A program made the translations under genes and the position numbers. Shown in pieces: positions 34,210-46,964 of a stretch of 64,000 nt of DNA. This stretch comes from Loripinus fragilis. Its lineage: Eukaryota; Mollusca; Bivalvia; Lucinida; Lucinidae. Location: positions 142,225,549 to 142,289,548 of the forward strand of contig OZ026515.1 in assembly GCA_964019695.1 (NCBI GenBank), given 5' to 3'. How positions within the stretch are numbered: position 1 is the stretch's first letter; each line of letters begins with the position of its first letter. Below the pieces are notes generated by a model, which was given only the letters and a program-made list of their open reading frames with translations, made no database searches and had not been told where the DNA came from.

Positions 34210-34980
34210 GTGACATTTCTTGTTATAATAAAAGTTTATATGCCTACTGTTCAATTTGCTGAGGTTCCAAACAAATCTTCCATATCCAATAATTGCTGCG
34301 CATTTGCTATAATGTTTATATAAAATTAAGCTTGAGGTGTCCTTGAACTGCAGCCATATTTTCAGAAGCTGTGTATGGCTATGGACCCATTTTCATGCAA
34401 TTGTTTCTAACGTTCTGTCGGAGACTAAGTCCATAAATGTCATATTTCTACCATATTTCCAGTGTGCATTATATAGGTATGTCTTTGCCTCTTAGAAGCC
34501 ATTAGAGTAATGCATTTTTAAATAATTTTAGGTTGCATGTATAGATAAAAGCTCAATCTTTCTAAATATATACATGATGTTAGCATTTACGTTCGCCGTT
34601 TTCATTAAATCTACCTTTCTACGAACATAAAAAACGTCCCTCGTATGTCTCTTCCGTTTAATTAGCCATTTTTTTTGTTGGGGTTTGTTCTTAACTGCTT
34701 GTTGTGTCAAATAAGACCATATCCATAAAATCTATTATGTTATCGAGCTGTCCAAAGACAGTAATTTACATCCATTAGTAGTATTAACTCATACATGTAT
34801 AGAGCTGTTATTGCATTACAATATTTATCTAAAAGAAAGTAACGCATATAACAGTAATTTACTACTTTGGTTACTATCTTGTACCGACTTACCATACATT
34901 TAATTTTTGCAGAGTAAATTTTCAATGTAGATAATTTGTCAGTTATCTTTTGATAACTCTAATGTATATTTTGAAATGTA
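34210..34980. other. Unassigned AT-rich stretch
   Basis: No gene or repeat recognised. Confidence 0.4.
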
Positions 34981-34984
34981 ATGT

Positions 34985-35140
34985 TGTTAACTTGTATATG
35001 TGTATATATGTCCATATAGATACCGAGGGCCTCATGGAAGATTAGTTACTACATGTACTTGATTGTATTTTTGTATGTGCTAAATGCTGTCACCCTCTAT
35101 AAATAAAGTCTTTACTTACTTATTTACTTACTTACTTAGT
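34985..35140 (+). mobile_element. LINE 3' end with TTAC repeat tail
   Basis: GAGGGCCTCATGGAAGATTA is followed by CACCCTCTATAAATAAAG and a TTACTTACTTATTTAC tail, a typical layout for the end of a 5'-truncated non-LTR element. AATAAA may act as the poly(A) signal. Confidence 0.6.
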
Positions 35141-37340
35141 AATAACAGGTGCCTAAATTAGTTAGAGACTTTCGGCTGTTAGGAATCCTTGTTAGATAAA
35201 TAAAGCATTGCATTAAATTAAATTAGTTTAACTCGTATTGCTAGTCATTTGCTTTCAATTTAAAGATGATATTGGTATGTAAAAGTAAGGAATTATTTAG
35301 CATTAACACAACAGAAAATCCTATCATTTTAGGGTAACGCAGTGATTTTTTTCTATTGCATGGTAACGCTCCAGCCGCTTAAGAGCTAACATACTTTATT
35401 TTGTGGCTAATATAATGTGGTTTTAGAAAATTACCTTTGGCCGCCCATTGTCTAATGAATAGTAATACGAAGTTTCGCGAAAATAAACCCTCGTGAAAAT
35501 TTTTGAATTTACAGTATGTCACTGGCAAGTTAATAGTTAAATGCAATGCCTCTTGTAGTACTTGATTCCAAAATGACTTTTAGATTGATGGCAACTTATT
35601 TTATGCACCACTTCAATCTTATCCTGGCTTCACGGCTCTATTACACTGAGATGGACTCGGAGATAAGCCAATTTGCACCGACAAGCATCTCAATAACCAG
35701 GATGATTGATCACTTTGATCAGTGTACCTGCAGCGTATCTGAAATTTCAATCGTCTAAGCACCAGACTAATGGACACCGTCTCTCAGTTGTCCGAGGTGT
35801 GGAATAGCAATCTTTACATATATCATAGAAATAAAGAGGCGGGACGTGGCAAAAGAGACGATATCACTTGAGTGTGCAGCATCAGCTCTTAGTAGCGTGT
35901 GCAAATTGCACATACTTGACAGGTTTGTCGCTTTTCACATATTGCAATACTCTTGACATATGAATAGTTTAAGCGGTAGAAACTAGATCAACTGGGTGAT
36001 TCTGATTGCTGAATCGTGTCTTCGATGTTTGTAAATGTTAAACTGCTCAGTTTTCTGCAGCTTGGGTTTGGCATGATAACCATGTCTTATTCGCATGAAT
36101 TATTTCAATTTCAAGATCTGATAGGTTTACCTATTGTTTCTTTGGCACACGAAGCTGTAGGAAAGATGGAACACGAGATACTCTAATTATCCGGATCATG
36201 CATACATCTTATAATTACTTTTTTGTACAGTTACTTAGAATCTTACCACACCAATACTGCAGTGGAATCACATAATGAAGTGAATGTGCTGTTTGAAAAT
36301 GGTTTCGACTTTGAAAATCCTTAAAATTGGTCCTGATATGTTTGCATGAGGCTACGAAGAAAGTCTAGTGGCACAGAAAGACAAATTAACTGATGCATGT
36401 TAGATTTTATTTTTGTTGTTATTGTCGTAGTTTCGCAGAAAATACGTTATGACCTTCAACAAATTATACCAAACCGACCACACCAAGACTATTGTAGCCC
36501 ACCAAAGTCAAAACATCCTATCTAAAATAAGCATAGCTGCTCTCTGTAACGTACAAAACATGCTACTAAATATTATCTAGCCCACTACCTCTGTAACCTC
36601 TTTATTTATGACTGTACATTTGGTCATAACTAATAAATAAGGTGGTCTTCGCAGCGCTGCACTTTATAAAACATCTGACCAGCAGAGACAGACTGACTGA
36701 CAAACAGGGATTAAGAATTAGTTGAAACTCATAGGAGAAATAAAAGCATTACCAGAGGGTCTATCAAAGTCTAAACATGCATAGATAGACATCTCAATAG
36801 TGTGGAGCTAGAGTCGGTTGGTATTAGTTGTGTGACACGGCGCTAGGGAAGACTCAAACATGACTGGTTAGCTTCAGAGACCATCTTTAATCATTAGTGC
36901 GTAGGCTGATCTGCAACAGTTTTCGCTTATGGTATACAAGTTACTCATTGCGTTAACATGTTTGTCCTTAACAGTGGACACTTTTAGAAAGGGAACAAAG
37001 GTTGACCTTAGCAAACCCTTGTTACCACTGCAGTCTGATATTGATCTCATTAGCCATTTGTTGCTCAGACGAACATTTCTTTCGGATACTTAAAATATCA
37101 TTTACCGGTTGGTTTTGCAATGAACTGCAAACTGCTGTTATATTGCTTAATACCTGATACATTTGACGTTTTTCCTCACGTAATTATGTCTAGTTTAGCA
37201 TAGAAACAGACACAAACATGCCTGTCACTCAACTATATTTATCGCTAATAATCGCCTGTTAGAAACATCAACTAAATACCATAAAATTGCATGCTGTCTT
37301 TCTTTTGAAGTTGATATCTACTTCTTTACAAAAAGCTTGT
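35141..37340. other. Unassigned stretch
   Basis: An open frame at 35546-35758 on the plus strand has no recognisable domain. A TCAGTTGTCCGAGGTG-like segment and other unique sequence follow. No element ends were seen. Confidence 0.4.
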
Positions 37341-38415
37341 TTCCCTCGCTGGTTCCTAGTTCCAGTATTTACGTTTCGCTTGCTTTTCACCAGTTTTTAT
37401 TCCTATTTTTCCTGATTGTTGATAAATGTATAGTTCTTTAAGCGCACCTCGACAGTATAAGAATGCTTTCATCTTGTTGTAGAAATGGCTGCCAAGGCGG
37501 TAGGGGGTAGGTCTGATGAGCGATGAACACGCATCCATCACTTCATTAATGACACCTATTTTACCATCTGTACATCTTTGTATCATGATTACCTAACGAT
37601 ACCCATCTATAACAGATAACTAGTAACTCAAAAATAATTAGAAAATTTGCAAATTACATTTGTGAAATTAATACTAAGCGCTGTTAATCGCGTTTTGCAC
37701 TCAGTGTATATTCTTGATCTCACAGACAGTTCTCTACTTTATAGCTTCAATACAAACCTGATAATACCAGTAAGTATAAACTTTACTCTAAAGCGTCTTA
37801 CAATCTGCCTTTTATGCCCGCCACTGCAAATCATATAAAAGTGTTCGATTTGTTCACACTTTACACATGGTAATAAACATGAATGAAACGCAGATGATTC
37901 AAAGATCATATAGAGAGAATAGTTATCCAAACCAAGTGATGTATTATACGAAATTAGGCTAAAATATAAATTATTCAGCACCAACACGAATGTCTTTATT
38001 TAAATATTCTTTAATATTCAACGTTTCGCCATATTGACTTCATCAGGAAAATCGGGCTGAATTACTCTGCTTTTTGTTATTGTTGTGTTTGATTTCTTTT
38101 CTAGGATGGGTTGTTGTTGTTGTTACTGTTGCATTTTTTGTTTTATTTGAGCCACGACATGTTTCCAACAATGAGGTATGTGCGACCACGAAGGCTCAGG
38201 CCAGCATCAGGGCCTTTGCTAGTCGCTTTAATATTCTATGAGGTTTAAAAGCAGGCTGCACAGGCTCGTCTGAGTCTATTCATGTCAAAATGCCACATTG
38301 TTGGAAATCTCGTGTAGCGGCTCAATTTTGCGTTTGTTTATTTGGTTTTCGCTCCAAGGTACCGTGAGGAAAAGACACCAGAACATAAAGACACGCGCAA
38401 AAATAGAAGACTACA
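37341..38415. other. Unassigned stretch with a palindromic-repeat fragment
   Basis: Positions 38190-38290 carry CGAAGGCTCAGGCCAGC and GCACAGGCTCGTCTGAGTC, matching the GCTCGTCT family. Nothing else is recognised. Confidence 0.4.
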
Positions 38416-38419
38416 AATA

Positions 38420-38609
38420 CAGTAAAACCTGTGTAAAACGACCACTCAAAAATTGACAAAACAATGATTTTAATGACAAATGGTAGCTTAACGAAGGTCG
38501 AAAGTATTGCAGAATGCTCCAAAACTTTTGACCTGTATTAAATGATGATTAGTCTTGAAAACCAATTTTCGGTCTTTTGGAGAGTGGCCGTTTTACACAG
38601 GTTTTACTG
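38420..38609. mobile_element. CAGTA-ended MITE, complete copy
   Basis: Length 190 bp, flanked by TA on both sides. The ends read CAGTAAAACCTGTGTAAAAC and, inverted, the same 20 bases, continuing to CGACCACTC versus CGGCCACTC. It is non-coding, and TA flanks plus CAGT ends suggest mobilisation by a Tc1/mariner/pogo transposase. Confidence 0.85.
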
Positions 38610-38613
38610 TATA

Positions 38614-38798
38614 GTAAAGAAACCCACTCTCTCCCCCTTACTCAGCGAGATGATTGCCAAACTAGAAATGACACAAAGCACTACGCTCGTATATAACAAA
38701 ACCAAGAACAAAACCAAAACTCCACGCATAAGCGGAACAACAAACAAGAAACTAACAACAATAGAATCACCTCCTTAGAATGGACAGCAGCCCAAGCT

Positions 38799-38863
<65 letters not shown>

Positions 38864-39140
38864 GGCGCGATGCCTAATTTTATAGCAATTATTCTGCAAC
38901 AGCACATACACGAACCCAAAACATGTTTAGTCAAAACTTAAAATGTTCACGCTTTACAGAGACACAAACCACAGACAACCACACGACAGCAAGAATAAAA
39001 TTAAAGTAAAGCAGCGAGCGGTCTCTATCAGGATTAGAAAAGACAGTAATATCTACTTCATAAATAGTTACTTCATAAAACGAGGACCAAAAGAAATCCC
39101 TCAACAACAGGCCAAAACAATAGCAGAATAACCGACTTGA
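38614..39140 (+). mobile_element. SINE-like family 1, truncated and diverged pieces with (GA)n
   Basis: 38614-38795 matches the 3' two-thirds of family 1, from CGAGATGATTGCCAAACTAG to CCTTAGAATGGACAGCAG. A GA microsatellite occupies 38802-38861. A more diverged piece, with ATTAAAGTAAAGCAGCGAGC, follows at about 38945-39140. Confidence 0.6.
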
Positions 39141-39437
39141 AAAAGGAATTATACAATAGGAGATCAATATATTCGTACACAACCTCAATAACAATTACAA
39201 ACAGAGCTTACCCACAATTTTAGGTATTAATTTTTCGAAGTCGCATCCCTTGGATCCCTTGGACCAAGATACACTAACTGTCTCGTCGATAGAATGAGCA
39301 CCAGACGTTAACTGTCAAGCAACACCTCCTTCATTGTTGTACCAGGTATAGCTTTCATCAAGAACACGTTTTGTATAAACACATGTCTAATATTTCACTA
39401 AAAGTAGCTTCCTTAGTAGGACTTTGCTTTTTGCACC

Positions 39438-39755
39438 TTAGAGATCTATAAAATTTGTGCATAAATGCTTGGTGCACCTCGACAGGAGTTTGAAGCACCA
39501 ATGTGTTAATCTTATTGTAAAACTCAGATCTTGCACGTGGGACGACAGCCCGCTGGACCTGTACTCAGAGGGAAATAGGAAAGATGTGATGGCTAAATCT
39601 TGAGACCCAGAGTGATCCTTCCACTTTATTTCTCTTCCATAAAATTCATTCAATAGGCCGAGGGGTATAAAACATTCGCCATCCTCTTGCTTTTCCACCA
39701 TGTTTTCATTTATATCTAGAATATGAAAATTATAAAAAAAATCGGGTTGCATCAC
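39438..39755 (-). CDS. Hypothetical open frame, 105 aa
   Basis: The composition is protein-like, with no low complexity, but no domain is recognised. It is flanked on both sides by family 1 pieces (38945-39140 and 39855-39930). It might be an exon, a remnant of an unrecognised element, or chance. No splice partner was found. Confidence 0.22.
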   Translation of the reverse strand: MMQPDFFYNFHILDINENMVEKQEDGECFIPLGLLNEFYGREIKWKDHSGSQDLAITSFLFPSEYRSSGLSSHVQDLSFTIRLTHWCFKLLSRCTKHLCTNFIDL

Positions 39756-39854
39756 TACTTTTTACAAAATGTCCACTATATTTGGAGTTTGACCTCTCGC
39801 AGGCGATATATTGACGTATTGGTAGAAGAAAATAATACAAGCAGATTACAATAA

Positions 39855-39930
39855 GCAAATCGGGCAGCTTTCCCTTCGTCAGCGAGACGACTGTCAAACT
39901 AGAAAGGTCACAAAGGCACAAACGACGACG
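39855..39930 (+). mobile_element. SINE-like family 1, short fragment
   Basis: CAGCGAGACGACTGTCAAAC followed by TAGAAAGGTCACAAAG matches the middle of family 1. Confidence 0.5.
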
Positions 39931-40479
39931 TCACAAAATTAGACACGAAACCACAGCAACATAAACCATATGAATATTTCAACGAGTTTTCGGTGTAGTT
40001 GGGGTGGGGGAGCTGAAAAGTAGATTAATTGATTGCATTAATGACATCCCCAATAAAAGTAAAATTAATGGTAATAAACTAATATTGAGGTGCATGGCCC
40101 ACTAATTCCAGCAGGGTATTTACAAACGTTTGAAATGTTCATTCGTCATAGCAACACTTGAAATAGAGAATGATTGCAATGATAGTATCAATAATTATAT
40201 AGACAAAGAAATAAAAATGGGGTTTCAGTAAGGTTTGAACCAACATTCTCACGACCGCAAAGGGAGCATTTTGAACTATTTTTCTTTTATCATATGGCTT
40301 ACTTCGAAACTCCGCCTTCATGAATTTATAAGATCTGACTAGAATGTATATTTTTTTTCAATAATTTTTTTATTCTGGTCGTGTAGACTGTTTCTTGAAA
40401 TTCGACCCCTCTTGGCTATACATGTTTGCATGACAATACATGTACTTCTCTTTTCATCTTTATCTAAAATCAAAAACCA

Positions 40480-40614
40480 ACAACAGCAAAAAGCAAATGA
40501 AGCAAACAAAAACAATAAAACAGCAAACAAACAACAAGAAACAAACGAAAAAAACAAAGCAAAAAAACAACAACAAAAAACAAAAAACAACAACAAAAAA
40601 ACAAAAACAAACAC

Positions 40615-40654
<40 letters not shown>

Positions 40655-40655
40655 A
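40480..40655. repeat. CAA/AAAC-rich low complexity and (ACA)n
   Basis: An imperfect CAAACAA stretch ends in about 13 perfect ACA units at 40613-40653. Apparent long frames on both strands are low-complexity artefacts. Confidence 0.95.
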
Positions 40656-40699
40656 AAACATGCAGTACCACGATTACGATTACTTAGGATTTACTGTTT

Positions 40700-41265
40700 C
40701 TGATGTCTTGCTAGAATTTTCAAACCAGCATTATATGTTCCGATTAACTCAGTATGTCTCTAGAATTTAGAAAATACTTTACATAGTTCATGATACTGAT
40801 GTGCTTTATTATTAAAATCAACAATCAAGAAACTATTCATAGTCTTTAGAAAATAAAACGTTTTGAAATGCATATCCCATTAGATGGCTAGTGATGTAAC
40901 ATGCATGTTGTTATCGATGTAAACCTGCTTCTTAGGCTCATCAAACGAAACATTATGGCAAGAATCACTACTTTCATGTTCAGACCCCACACATAAAATA
41001 CTTCAGCTTACAATATTCCCGCTAGCTTTATGGCACACAATCACACTTGGTAGGCGTAGCTCATGTCTAAACCTGTATGAACAACAGCTTTGGGGAAGTG
41101 CTTACTTTGTAGGCATAACTCTGAATGCCTGAATAAGCATTCTGTCTGTGTATTAAATACTGTATGTACGTCTTGTTTAATATTGACAGAGTTTACATAG
41201 GACTGAAGATGATTTTGAACTATTTTATATGAAGCAAAATGCAATCGGCATTAGAAACTGAATAT
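40700..41265. other. Unassigned stretch
   Basis: No gene or recognised repeat. Confidence 0.4.
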
Positions 41266-41269
41266 CAGT

Positions 41270-41895
41270 CCGTCAGTGTTGGCGTCGGTGTTAACGTTTT
41301 AGTGGCCACTCTGTAACCCATAGACTGGTATCAGACCAGTAAATAGAAAAATAGTAAATATGTGCATATACATATACAAGCATATACACCTCTGTAAAAA
41401 TATTTCACTGACTGTCTTATTAACTGTATTTCTGGCAATGGGGAAGTAATAAAGTATCACATATATACTTCTGTAGTAGTTATAGAACTTTCAGTTAGAT
41501 GTCTTAAATATAGGGCTTGAAGACGGGCTATGTAACCCCTAGCTGTTTGAGATATTTCAACAAACTTTATAAAAATGGAAAGTATCATCAGACGACGTGC
41601 AGAACACAAGAATTATAACTCTGGCTTGCATACTTTTGGAGTTAAAGCCCTTTGACCATTGAAAATACCTATTACTATAATATACTTGTAGGTTAAAACC
41701 GTTTGATATATTTTCAAGAAACTTTGCACAAATGTTAAACTTGAGTCTATGTGCAACAACACTAGAACCTTATGATAACTGCTTAGTGTGTAAGTTTGGT
41801 TATGTCCGCTCTGTAATTCGCAATCTCTACAGTTATTTTCATGAAACTTTACCGAAGTACAAAGCAACATGGGATGACATGCAGAACGCAAGAAA
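41270..41895 (+). repeat. Degenerate tandem repeat, left part
   Basis: GGCGTCGGTGTTAACG is followed by repeated phrases such as GAAACTTTGCACAAATG, TTTCATGAAACTTTACC and GACATGCAGAACGCAAGAAA. The array is interrupted by element B and resumes at 43210 with AAATTTTTCAAAAATGTTCA and TTTCATGAAACTTTATCC. Confidence 0.6.
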
Positions 41896-41897
41896 TA

Positions 41898-43207
41898 CGA
41901 GGGGCATTTGGAAAGTTCTTAGCACGGTCTTTTATCTCAGTAACCGATTTACAAACCCTATCATGTTTGGTATCATTTTAAAGAGCTATCTTTTCTCTAT
42001 GTTATCGCACAAATTCATGGGGATATTATAATGCGGACACGAACAATATCATTGTGAATACATGTACTGTTTGTATACTGGAAAACGCAAAATTTCAGTG
42101 TAAAATATTTCAATTTACCTTTTGAAAAGTGTGCAGAACATTAACATTAGTTCATGAAATTAGATAATTTTGTACCATTTTGTAGGCCACAATCTGGTAC
42201 AGTTATTATACAATTGATGACCGATTTGGATGTTTCTAATAGCGTAATACCGGAACAGCAATACCTAAACCATCTAGAAAGCAAAGCAGTGCGCTAATTT
42301 TTTCGACTAAAAATCGCATGTCACAATGCACATATTTTGAAAATATATAACAGACAGTAGTTAAAAAATGCTGTGCTTCGGTATTTTTGTCAAGCACAGT
42401 TTATGCTCTTAGTATGGAAACCAAATTAATTTTGCAAACCAGAATCTTTCCAAGGGGTAGAGTAAGTTTAGCTATAAGGTGACGTTTTGTCTAATTTCAA
42501 TTTAAAACCATAGCAAACAAAAAAGTAAAAATACCTTGAGAGTAGAAATCAATCAATTTTGTGATGGTTAACGCGATACCATGAGAAGTTCTTATGCCAT
42601 CGACAAATTGTGAGGGGTTAACCTACCCCACCCACTTCTGTAAAAGTCGGGGTAATGTTATTAGGAATAATTTTCTTGAATACAGAACTAAACAAGCCAT
42701 ACTTTTTGCGCGACGAAATGATTTTTATGCATTGTTCGCTACAAATAAAGCAAAACATATACTCAATAGGCATTTTTCTTGCTCCTGTAGTGACACAATT
42801 TATAGTAAAAGTATAAAGAAAATTCGAAAAAAGTCCCATTGAATTTCTCAATTAGTCAACATTTTTCGAATGTAAAGGTGGTAGTCGTGCAAGCAATGAT
42901 CGCATGGTATATTCTAATAAAAGATAAGTTGGCACTGACTCGTTAATATGTCAAATCATGATCGCAAATAAGGTCCCCAATTTTCATTCGCTTTTTCCAA
43001 GTATTTTGCTTAAAATTTCCGCCAGTATTTAAACCCCTACTCATTTTGAGCATGCGTTGCACGTGCACGCCAAGTCCTTTTTCGACAAAAATCAAACCAT
43101 CAAGTAGCCGTTGAATTCTAGTTTTCAAAAATGTATTCTTTTATAGCATTATATCAACGCATTGTGGAGTTATGATGCCGTGCTAAGAACTTTCCAAATG
43201 ACCCTCG
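41898..43207. mobile_element. Non-autonomous CGAGGG-ended element B (Tc1/mariner-like)
   Basis: Length 1310 bp, flanked by TA on both sides. The first 30 bases of the two inverted ends differ at one position (CGAGGGGCATTTGG versus CGAGGGTCATTTGG). I see no recognisable transposase, although the length equals that of element C. It is inserted in the degenerate tandem repeat beginning at 41270. Confidence 0.85.
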
Positions 43208-43209
43208 TA

Positions 43210-43645
43210 CAGTGGGTTAAATATACTAGAATAATTGCTATATCTGTAATATGTCTGCTCTATAAATTGACAATCTTTCGAGATATATTCCGGAAATTTT
43301 TCAAAAATGTTCAGTAACGTTGATGATAGTGTTGAGATAAAGTGCACAGCGCAAGAGCTGTAGTTCTGTAATGTATTTATTTCGGGCTATAGTACTGGTT
43401 GAATATTGGCGATATCTGTAACTCAAAAGCGGTTTCATACATTTTTTCATGAAACTTTATCCATACTTCGTGTATGCGAGCAACAAATGCTCTGACTAGT
43501 CTTCGCTGTCCTTCTAGGTCTGACCCACCATCTACATGTACGTACTACCGTACTTTGTGTATGCGAACAGGGAAATTCTCTGAGAATATGCAAGCTCTTC
43601 AAAGTATTCGCTGGTCGCCTATACCATAAGTTTTAGTGTTATTTT
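43210..43645 (+). repeat. Degenerate tandem repeat, right part, with palindromic fragments
   Basis: It continues the array broken at 41896. The segment 43475-43635 holds two copies of a TTTGTGTATGCGAACA phrase belonging to the GCTCGTCT family. Confidence 0.5.
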
Positions 43646-43647
43646 AT

Positions 43648-44138
43648 AAAAGTAAGTAAGGGTGCAAAGATCAGGAATCGATACAATCAAGTACCACACC
43701 TGACCCAGGATACCAATGGGAAAGTGGCAGACTCACAGTAGACACCACAAACGAGAGCCAAGAGGTCAGCCCTTTCCCAGCAGGTGACCACAAAGCACAT
43801 ATAAACAGACGCGCACAAAGACAAACAGACGCGCACAAAGACATAGCAAACGCAAGACAGAACAAAAACATAAAAGATCCACAAAAGAAGTACCGCCTTG
43901 GAACGGTCAGTAAAATATTTTACTGGAGGGCTTAAACCGGTTTAACAGCGCCAACCTCAAATGTGGATCAAGACACATTGATATTTGGTTTGCATGAAAG
44001 ACCCTAACTTATCAATGCATCATCTCCTTAACATATAAATCAAGATATAACAAGGAGATAAAGCAAGGATAAGGACTCAACAGTAAATTAAACTGAATAC
44101 CGGAGCAAAAGAAAGCATCATGCACATGTACCGGCTCA
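43648..44138 (+). mobile_element. SINE-like family 2, copy
   Basis: It starts AAGTAAGGGTGCAAAGATCAGG, passes CAAGTACCACACCTGACCCA and CCGCCTTGGAACGGTCAGTA, and runs to CCGGAGCAAAAGAAA just before element C. It matches the minus-strand copy at 57085-57520 over about 430 bases. Its head and its CCGCCTTGGAACGG segment resemble those of family 1, so the two families are related. Confidence 0.7.
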
Positions 44139-44140
44139 TA

Positions 44141-45456
44141 CGAGGGGTGTTCCAAAAATAATGTCACTTGCATCGGTGCTCATATAGCGGAAGTGCTTTT
44201 GTTCATTTTAATTTGCTCAGCGTCAGCCAGAACACACCTTTTTAGCCGGTCAATCCATTTTTGGAAGCATTTTTCATACTCTTCAATGGGGACATCCATC
44301 AGATACTGATAAACAGCAGGTCCAAGGGCATTTCTCGAATTGTATCTACTTCCAGATAAATGGTATTTAAGTTTTGGAAAGTAAAAATAGTCGCAGGGGG
44401 CCAAGTCTGGCGAATAAGGAGGGTGCGGAAGAACGGTAACCTCCCATGACTCCAAAAAGTCAGTCACAATACGTGCCTTGTGAGCGGGTGCATTATTATG
44501 CAAAAGTCAGACATATTAAAGTCCTGTTTTGGGGCGGCGACTTTTGTAGTAGTTCTTCAACTTTTTCAGAACAACGTTTTTTTAGAACTTGCCTGTGACC
44601 GTTCTGCCTTTTGACACTGCCATTTGAATAGCTGGACCCTTATTAGGGAAAAATAGCATACAAAACCTTCTTTACCGTTCGTATTTGTTTGGCAGTACTT
44701 GGGCGTCTGGCATTTTTAGTGGCCCATATTCGGTTGGCAACCTTCCGCTTTGGTTCAAAATAATACACCCAGGTCTCATCACCAGTGATTTTAATATCAA
44801 AAGCCTTTTCACTATATTTTGGGTACTTTTTGAGAAGTTTTTTTGCCAATGTTACACGCGTCTTCTTTTGCTCATCCGTTAACATATGGGGTATTCATCT
44901 TGCATTTATCTTTTTAACATTTAGGTGTTTCTTCAAAATTGCATGAACTCTTGCTAACGACAAGTTTGTCATTCGAGCCAATTTACTTACGGTGAATCGA
45001 GCATCAGTTTTGAGGATATTTCGGATTTTTCTATGTTACCTTTGGTCGTAGTTGTTGCAGGACGACCTGGGCGAGCAGCATCTTTCAGTTGCTGCTGCCC
45101 AGCACTAAATTTAGCTACCCACCTACAAACAGTCCTGTGAAACATTTGGCCCTCCCCATAAATGTCACACACCTCGCGGTGATATCTACACCCTTTATGC
45201 CGAGTAATGACCTACCTTTTATATAGGCCCTAATTTCAAGAACATTTTCAGCTCGTTTTCCTGTCATTTTGTGTATATCTTACCAATAGGCTATGAAACG
45301 ATGTACACTGTACCGAGGTCAATGAACATGTGGACGAGATATTTACCTGTGTCACGAGCTAGTGATCACTCAATCGACACGAGGTGGTTTTGTGCATAAA
45401 TTGCATGATTTCTGCGAAATAAAGCATAGATGACATTATTTATGGAACACGCCTCG
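44141..45456 (-). mobile_element. Degenerate mariner element C
   Basis: Length 1316 bp, TA flanks, inverted ends CGAGGGGTGTTCCAAAAATA and CGAGGCGTGTTCCATAAATA. It carries a broken mariner transposase on the minus strand. It lies directly after a family 2 copy. Confidence 0.92.
44180..45267 (-). pseudogene. Mariner transposase, inactivated
   Basis: The transposase family cuts and pastes TA-flanked elements with a DD34D active site. The order on the minus strand is an N-terminal helix-turn-helix region (start near 45267; VCRWVAKFSAGQQQLKDAAR near 45125), the linker ARWIPHMLTDEQKK near 44897, the first catalytic block TGDETWVYYF near 44784, the second block LHNNAPAH near 44502, and YSPDLAPCDYF near 44415. 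The second catalytic aspartate is replaced by asparagine. Thirty-four residues separate it from the third aspartate, giving DD34D spacing. Frame changes between the three surviving pieces (44987-45172, 44643-44885, 44180-44503) and several stops prevent translation. Confidence 0.9.
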
Positions 45457-45459
45457 TAT

Positions 45460-46962
45460 AATATGTTTCGGTGGATCTTGGGTGTAGTATAAAGCAATAT
45501 AGGCAGCCCTATATCTGAAACCTTATACCAATGTAGCTCATTTCCCTCTCAGATAGCAGAAATATCTGTATCATAATGTTTCAGTATTCACCATAGTCTT
45601 TGAAAAGTCAGTTGGATAGGGTATTTGAGAGAAGTAGACATACGTCACATAAATAAAATCAACATGACTAATCAAAACTGCACAATTCTATATATGCAAT
45701 GTATTATAAGCGTTACGCCAATTCGAAGTTATTTCGACCTTTTATCAGTTTAAACATAAATCATATTACACAGTATACATATACTGACGTCAACAAAAAC
45801 GCCTCACTCATTATCACTGATTTCTCAGCGATGATATACAAAAATGAACAGCCACGTACTGCTTCTTTATGTAGAGGTTGAGCGATTTTGGAAAATGACT
45901 TTAATTTGATATGCAGGTGACGCGTTATTCCGATGACGTCATACAGGCTTAACGTACACACGACGGCATTATGCATCAATCGCTTATGATTTCAATTTGA
46001 ATTTGCACCCAGTTTGTGCCGTTAATGTTTTGCTAAACATTGAACAAATTTTGGATCATTTTTACAAACAGTTTTGCTTGCGAGTAATAACTTTATGAAA
46101 TTATGACGTCATATTAAAGACAAAATGCAAGGTCCGTTTACGAAACTTACCATTATTCTCGTTTTGCTTTAAGTAATGGAAAAATGTCAAGGGGGTACAT
46201 TCGGTAATGTACACAGAATATGCATACAAAAAATTACGTTAAAAAAAGATGAGCTGTAACGCACAATGGCAAGTCGTTGGTCTACGTTAACGTCATCCAA
46301 AACGGCCGTCTGGAACACGTGCCAGATTGCTTTTTCTCAACAATCGTCGCTGGTTAAAGAATAAAGACTTTTGCAAATGATTTGTAACAATATTTTCACC
46401 CACTTTGCAAAGTCATGACGTTTAAGTTTTACTGAAATACATGGCGAAAAGGTGGGTGGGTTAAATTGTTTCGTTCAGCAGACGCATACAAACATTGTCT
46501 GAACATTATAAACGCAATGTTTGGTAAATGAAGACTGTTTTACAATGGTAAAACAAGTTTTTCTTGTCAACGGATTGTGTCTGGAAACAAAGCAAATGTG
46601 GCTAAAATCTTATGTCGCACGAATCTGGTGTCCCCTGTCTCAAACCGATGTCGTTTTATCAGCCTCAAATATTCTTTCAGCACTTTTCTTTTCATGAGAT
46701 ACGCTTGACTATTAGGATGTTATAATGCACTAAAATTAATAACTTTAGTCTGATCAGTCTAAGAGATATCCAAGTTTACTTTTGGATGAGGCATTTTCTT
46801 GACGTCAGTATATATATACTGAAAATATACATGTGATTAGAGGTGAAAGCACCCTTCTCTTTGAATTCAATGCAATAATGGACTCAAGTAGACATAAGTC
46901 GCATGAAGAATTAATGTATATTTTTGTCTCACCAGTGCATACAGTTAAACATATCTTACACA
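45460..46962. other. Unassigned stretch between mariner elements
   Basis: No gene. GGTGGGTGGGTTAAAT near 46451 recalls sequence at 30753. Repeated TGACGTCA-like words (near 45937, 46105, 46800) are scattered but not arrayed. Confidence 0.4.
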
Positions 46963-46964
46963 TA

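Noticed and set aside
40339..40703. Five overlapping low-complexity open frames on both strands
   Set aside because: They result from CAA/AAAC-rich sequence lacking stops.
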